Shown here in pieces: positions 13,864 to 16,140 of a stretch of 16,140 nt of DNA. Both the position numbers and the translations under genes were made by a program. The notes beneath the pieces are model-generated. The model searched no databases. It saw nothing but the letters and a program-made list of their open reading frames with translations, and had not been told where the DNA came from. Source of the DNA: Christensenella sp. UBA3770 (lineage in GTDB: Bacteria > Bacillota > Clostridia > Christensenellales > CAG-1252). The stretch covers positions 1 through 16,140 of the forward strand of contig DFFS01000084.1 in NCBI GenBank assembly GCA_002371075.1, read 5' to 3'. Position 1 is the stretch's first letter, and every line of letters begins with the position of its first letter.

Positions 13864-14364
13864 TCACTTTCCTCCAAATAAATTTGTTAGAATACAGTTG
13901 ACGTCCTTGCGGACTTTCACCATTGTTTCCATTTTCGACGGGTCGCCGTACTTGACGTCGATCAAGCGTGAGTCAAACACAAAACCGCCCTTTTTCGTAA
14001 CCGCCGACAGCGTGATGACCGTAATGGGCATCTCCTGCCAAAACACGATCAAGGCGTCGCCCACCGCACCGAGCGGGACCCCTTTGAACTTTGCGCGTAC
14101 GACGGTGCCCTTTTGCCCCAAGCCGCACTCGAACGAGCCGCCCGAGCCCTCCGCCGTTTGCTGTAAAAGCTTAAGCCCCCTGCCGCGCGGCGCTTTCTCA
14201 CCGCGGAGAGCTTTTTCAAGCTCTTCTTGCTTGATGCCCACGCCGTCGTCCGACACCTCAAGCGAGACGCCGTCCTCCTCTTCGGAAAGCAGGATCAACA
14301 CGTGCTTTGCCAAAGCTTCAAGACTGTTTACGACCAAATCGACCAAATGCTTTGATATTTCCAT
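13864..14364 (-). CDS. HATPase-fold ATP-binding protein of the hydrogenase operon
   Basis: The 166-residue protein has the ATP-binding fold of histidine kinases without a kinase core. An N-box lies in DLVVNSLEA (N13), a G1-type DDGVG at 39-43, and a glycine-rich G2 region in APRGRGLKLLQQTAEGSGG. A C-terminal extension of unknown role includes KKGGFVFDSRLIDVKYG. Similar small ATP-binding proteins sit in front of the HndB-like gene in many clostridial hydrogenase operons, and their function is not settled. An open frame reaches a GTG at 14439, but that codon lies upstream of the predicted promoter, so I start at ATG 14364, which also matches the family's short N-terminus. No Shine-Dalgarno is visible there; the leader of about 29 bases instead holds a short GCGTG/CACGC hairpin. 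Confidence 0.8.
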   Translation of the reverse strand: MEISKHLVDLVVNSLEALAKHVLILLSEEEDGVSLEVSDDGVGIKQEELEKALRGEKAPRGRGLKLLQQTAEGSGGSFECGLGQKGTVVRAKFKGVPLGAVGDALIVFWQEMPITVITLSAVTKKGGFVFDSRLIDVKYGDPSKMETMVKVRKDVNCILTNLFGGK

Positions 14365-14394
14365 AGCAATACGCGCGTGCGCGGACACGCTCAA

Positions 14395-14434
14395 AATAGA
14401 TTGTATCACATACTTATTTGTTTTGCAATCTATT
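14395..14434. promoter_or_regulatory. 9-bp inverted repeat spanning the hydrogenase-operon promoter
   Basis: AATAGATTG (14395-14403) and CAATCTATT (14426-14434) are exact inverted repeats with centres 31 bases apart, about three helical turns. One arm overlaps the -10 box and the other the -35 box. A smaller GTAT-N3-ATAC (14403-14413) lies between. It does not match the Rex consensus. A dimeric repressor site is the simplest reading. Confidence 0.45.
14400..14428 (-). promoter_or_regulatory. Promoter of the HATPase-hndB-hydB-hydA operon
   Basis: On the minus strand TTGCAA (14423-14428) and TACAAT (14400-14405) are separated by 17 bases, each one or two mismatches from consensus. The predicted start near 14393 lies about 29 bases before the HATPase ATG. 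The site is just beyond the terminator of the upstream membrane-protein gene, which fits an independent transcription unit. Confidence 0.72.
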
Positions 14435-14503
14435 AACACGCAATTTTAGTAAATCGAAGCCGCTTTTTTTCGACAATCTTTTTATTGTGCGAGAGCGGGA
14501 ACG

Positions 14504-14545
14504 AAAAAAGAGTTCGCATGCGGAAAATCGCGTGCGAACCCTCTT
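14504..14545 (-). terminator. Intrinsic terminator after the membrane-protein gene
   Basis: Arms 14512-14522 and 14529-14539 pair over eleven positions with one G-T wobble around a six-base loop, and the minus-strand copy is followed by a six-base T-run (14509-14504). It starts about 34 bases after the stop at 14579 and insulates this gene from the hydrogenase promoter. Confidence 0.85.
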
Positions 14546-14578
14546 AAATTTTGCATTAAACAAAAATCCCGACCGAGC

Positions 14579-15397
14579 CTATTCGTCCTTTTCGGAGACG
14601 GTTTCCGCCATCTCTTCCTCAAGTTCATCCGCCAGAGTTGCTTCGGGCTCGTTCACCTCGGGTTCGGCGGACGTTTCAGGCGCGACTACGGGGGATTCTT
14701 TCACCTGTTCCGTTACAGCGAGATCATCGGATTCTTCCGCACTTTTCGGAGAAACGGCTGCGGTCTTTTTCTCAAAGACGGCAAAGTACAATTCGCCCTC
14801 GTCAAACCAAAACGCCAACGCGGCAAAGCACATTGCAACGGGGATCAAAAGATAACCGTAAACCAGATGGAAATACACGTTCCAAGCCATGCCCCACTTT
14901 GCGTAAAGCGCGACTTGCAAACCAAACAGAACGACGAACAACAAAATGGTCCCGAGGAAGATCAAAAGCGCCGTCACCTTCATCTTTTTGTCCTTTTTCC
15001 AATAAGCGACGGTTGCAAAGACCGTTGTCACGATCATCGCGCAAGCAATGATAAAGCAAAACACGCCGGTGGCACCGGAAAGCGCGGTGGCGCCCGTCGT
15101 GGCAAGCCCCGCTCCGTCAAGCATTGAGAAGATCGTAGTCAGCGCCCAATAGATGGAAAGCCCGAGAAAAGCCCATTTGGCGATGCTGCGTCTGCGAATG
15201 GACAAAAGCACCGGGATCAAGAGCCACAGCCCTACCTCCAGCCCCATCGAAAGCAACGTGCCCATCACCGGCATAAAGCTGCCGTTGAAACTGCCCACGT
15301 AAAAGATGAAACACAGCCCTGCCACAACATAAAAGAGCGCCTCACAGACCGATTCCGACCTTCTTTTGACGGTGTTGATGACCTGATTGAAATCCAT
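14579..15397 (-). CDS. Unrecognised six-segment membrane protein with an acidic C-terminal tail
   Basis: The 272-residue protein is not one I recognise. After a short cationic start (VINTVKRRSES) there are about six hydrophobic segments up to about residue 205. Examples are ALFYVVAGLCFIFYVG, LEVGLWLLIPVLLSI, FCFIIACAMIVTTVFATVAY, LLIFLGTILLFVVLFGLQVA and LLIPVAMCFAALAFWF. The last 65 or so residues are hydrophilic and rich in Glu, Ser, Val and Pro (for example ESPVVAPETSAEPEVNEPEA), so this part is probably disordered and cytoplasmic. The start has AAGGAG nine bases upstream. It has its own consensus promoter and terminator, and it separates hydC from the rest of the hydrogenase genes. No catalytic motif is visible, and a role with the hydrogenase is not supported beyond position. 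Confidence 0.85.
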   Translation of the reverse strand: MDFNQVINTVKRRSESVCEALFYVVAGLCFIFYVGSFNGSFMPVMGTLLSMGLEVGLWLLIPVLLSIRRRSIAKWAFLGLSIYWALTTIFSMLDGAGLATTGATALSGATGVFCFIIACAMIVTTVFATVAYWKKDKKMKVTALLIFLGTILLFVVLFGLQVALYAKWGMAWNVYFHLVYGYLLIPVAMCFAALAFWFDEGELYFAVFEKKTAAVSPKSAEESDDLAVTEQVKESPVVAPETSAEPEVNEPEATLADELEEEMAETVSEKDE

Positions 15398-15430
15398 GTC
15401 AAATTTCTCCTTATACGCTCGCTTGCATTT

Positions 15431-15459
15431 ATTATATTATTTACACATTGATAAGTCAA
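15431..15459 (-). promoter_or_regulatory. Promoter of the six-segment membrane-protein gene
   Basis: On the minus strand TTGACT (15454-15459) and TATAAT (15431-15436) flank a 17-base AT-rich spacer, a near-perfect housekeeping promoter. It lies directly after the hydC terminator, and the AAGGAG site and ATG at 15397 follow within 35 bases. Confidence 0.88.
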
Positions 15460-15463
15460 CAGT

Positions 15464-15508
15464 AAAAAAAACTTCGGCACGCAAATTGTTGCCTGCCGAA
15501 GCTTTTTT
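15464..15508. terminator. Bidirectional terminator after hydC
   Basis: CTTCGGCA (15472-15479) pairs with TGCCGAAG (15494-15501), and after one mismatch GCAA and TTGC extend the stem. Eight A residues precede it and six T residues follow, so on the minus strand a U8 tract follows the hairpin. It lies 10 bases past the hydC stop and shows that hydC does not run on into the next genes. Confidence 0.9.
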
Positions 15509-15518
15509 GTTTAACGAT

Positions 15519-16019
15519 TTACGCGTTGTACTTTGCGATGATCCCCGCCACGTCTTTGGTGGTGATCCTGCCGTACACTTCGTCATTCACGCTGAGAACG
15601 GGCGCAAGACCGCAGCATCCGATGCAGCGCGTTTCCAAAAGGGAAAACTTTCTGTCCGGAGTGCACTCGTCGTTGTCGATCTTGAGGATGTTTTTGACCT
15701 CGTTGATGATGTCGCCCGAGCCCTTAACGTAGCAAGCCGTGCCGAGGCACACCGAGATCTGATACTTACCGCGGGGATTCAACGTGAACTGTGAGTAAAA
15801 AGTTGAAACGCCGAAGACCTTCTCAAGAGGCACGTTCAGTTCCTCCGCAACGATGGCTTGCACCTCCACGGGGAGATACCCGTAAACGCCCTGCGCCGCC
15901 TGAAGCGCCGGCATCAAAGCGCCGGGGAGCTTTTTGATATCGGCGAGTTTCGCACGAAGTTCCTTTTCCTGTGCTTCCGTCCCTTGGAAAGGCACGGTCG
16001 TAAGTTTGATCTTACCCAT
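15519..16019 (-). CDS. hydC: NuoE-like subunit HydC of the NAD-linked [FeFe]-hydrogenase
   Basis: The 166-residue electron-transfer subunit carries one [2Fe-2S] cluster on a thioredoxin-like domain. A helical N-terminal part (ALMPALQAAQGVYGYLPVEV, then VFGVSTFYSQFTL) precedes the ligands in VCLGTACYVKG (C91, C96) and RCIGCCGLAPV (C132, C136), the NuoE/HydC pattern. Length is normal. It should join HydA and HydB in the cytoplasm. It lies about 1.2 kb upstream of the next hydrogenase gene with a terminator and a separate gene between. It is 44 bases downstream of the gap gene, with GGAGG seven bases before the ATG, so it may be co-transcribed with gap. It could alternatively be a lone NuoE paralogue serving another complex. 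Confidence 0.93.
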   Translation of the reverse strand: MGKIKLTTVPFQGTEAQEKELRAKLADIKKLPGALMPALQAAQGVYGYLPVEVQAIVAEELNVPLEKVFGVSTFYSQFTLNPRGKYQISVCLGTACYVKGSGDIINEVKNILKIDNDECTPDRKFSLLETRCIGCCGLAPVLSVNDEVYGRITTKDVAGIIAKYNA

Positions 16020-16035
16020 ATGATTTCCTCCTCAC

Positions 16036-16050
16036 GGGAGAATCTCTCCC
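16036..16050. other. Short hairpin between gap and hydC
   Basis: GGGAGA (16036-16041) and TCTCCC (16045-16050) form a perfect six-pair stem with a three-base loop. On the minus strand there is no T-run after it and the hydC ribosome binding site begins about eight bases later. It is therefore not a terminator; it may influence hydC translation or mRNA processing. Confidence 0.5.
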
Positions 16051-16063
16051 TTGCTGTTTTTAA

Positions 16064-16140
16064 TTACGCATCCACCTTGCTCATGTGAGCGATGAGGTCA
16101 AGAACCTTGTTGCTGTAACCCCACTCGTTGTCGTACCAAG
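16064..16140 (-). CDS. gap: C-terminal end of glyceraldehyde-3-phosphate dehydrogenase (partial)
   Basis: The minus strand reads WYDNEWGYSNKVLDLIAHMS followed by KVDA and a TAA stop at 16064-16066. WYDNEWGYS is the diagnostic C-terminal motif of type I glyceraldehyde-3-phosphate dehydrogenase, the NAD-reducing glycolytic enzyme. The start lies outside the window. The gene is 44 bases upstream of hydC on the same strand with no strong terminator between, so NADH formation and NADH-consuming hydrogenase are adjacent. Confidence 0.93.
   Translation of the reverse strand, partial: WYDNEWGYSNKVLDLIAHMSKVDA

Noticed and set aside
13500..14434. Rex (NADH sensor) operator near the hydrogenase genes
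   Set aside because: I looked for the TTGTGAA/TTAACAA-type palindrome around the operon promoter and the hydC terminator and found none.
13864..14439. Longer version of the HATPase protein beginning at GTG 14439
   Set aside because: The GTG lies upstream of a good promoter (14400-14428), and the shorter form matches the expected N-terminus just before the N-box.

Overview
The window looks like chromosome of an anaerobic, fermentative member of the Clostridia (Bacillota). The evidence is a trimeric NAD-linked [FeFe]-hydrogenase locus (hydA, hydB, hydC), a regulator-potABCD polyamine transport operon in the arrangement familiar from Firmicutes, an ECF-type vitamin transporter component under a cobalamin riboswitch, strong AGGAGG-type ribosome binding sites, consensus TTGACA/TATAAT promoters and several intrinsic terminators. 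A finer taxonomic placement is not supported by what can be seen. Apart from a gene fragment at the left edge, every gene reads on the minus strand, so the order below is given in the direction of transcription, from high to low coordinates.

Region 1 (16140-15464): the last codons of a glyceraldehyde-3-phosphate dehydrogenase gene, followed 44 bases later by hydC (NuoE-like hydrogenase subunit), then a strong bidirectional terminator. Region 2 (15459-14504): a consensus promoter, an unrecognised six-segment membrane protein with an acidic tail, and a terminator. Region 3 (14434-9856): a promoter overlapped by a 9-bp inverted repeat, then a small HATPase-fold protein, a cysteine-less HndB-like protein, hydB and hydA, closing with a GC-rich hairpin. 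The catalytic hydrogenase genes are thus split from hydC by an unrelated transcription unit. Together HydABC would couple NADH, and probably reduced ferredoxin, to H2 formation or uptake, which fits the neighbouring NADH-producing glycolytic gene.

Region 4 (9845-5799): a cobalamin riboswitch, a DUF4430-like lipoprotein, an ECF S component, LemA and a large DUF2207 membrane protein. The genes overlap or nearly touch, so all four are probably under B12 control. Region 5 (5896-5368): a block of imperfect repeats of two kinds, ending in a 146-bp imperfect palindrome whose terminal 16 bp supplies the last codons and stop of the DUF2207 gene and whose centre contains an intrinsic terminator. This is the least explained DNA in the window. 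Region 6 (5258-126): a perfect-consensus promoter with operator-like inverted repeats, an XRE-cupin regulator, and potA, potB, potC, potD. PotA carries a second TOBE-like domain. A bidirectional terminator separates potD from the 3' end of a plus-strand AEC-type permease gene.

Most of the content is recognisable metabolism and transport. The points that stand out are the repeat/palindrome block, the loss of all iron-sulfur cysteines in the HndB-like subunit, the split hydrogenase locus, the apparent B12 control of LemA/DUF2207, and the duplicated PotA tail.
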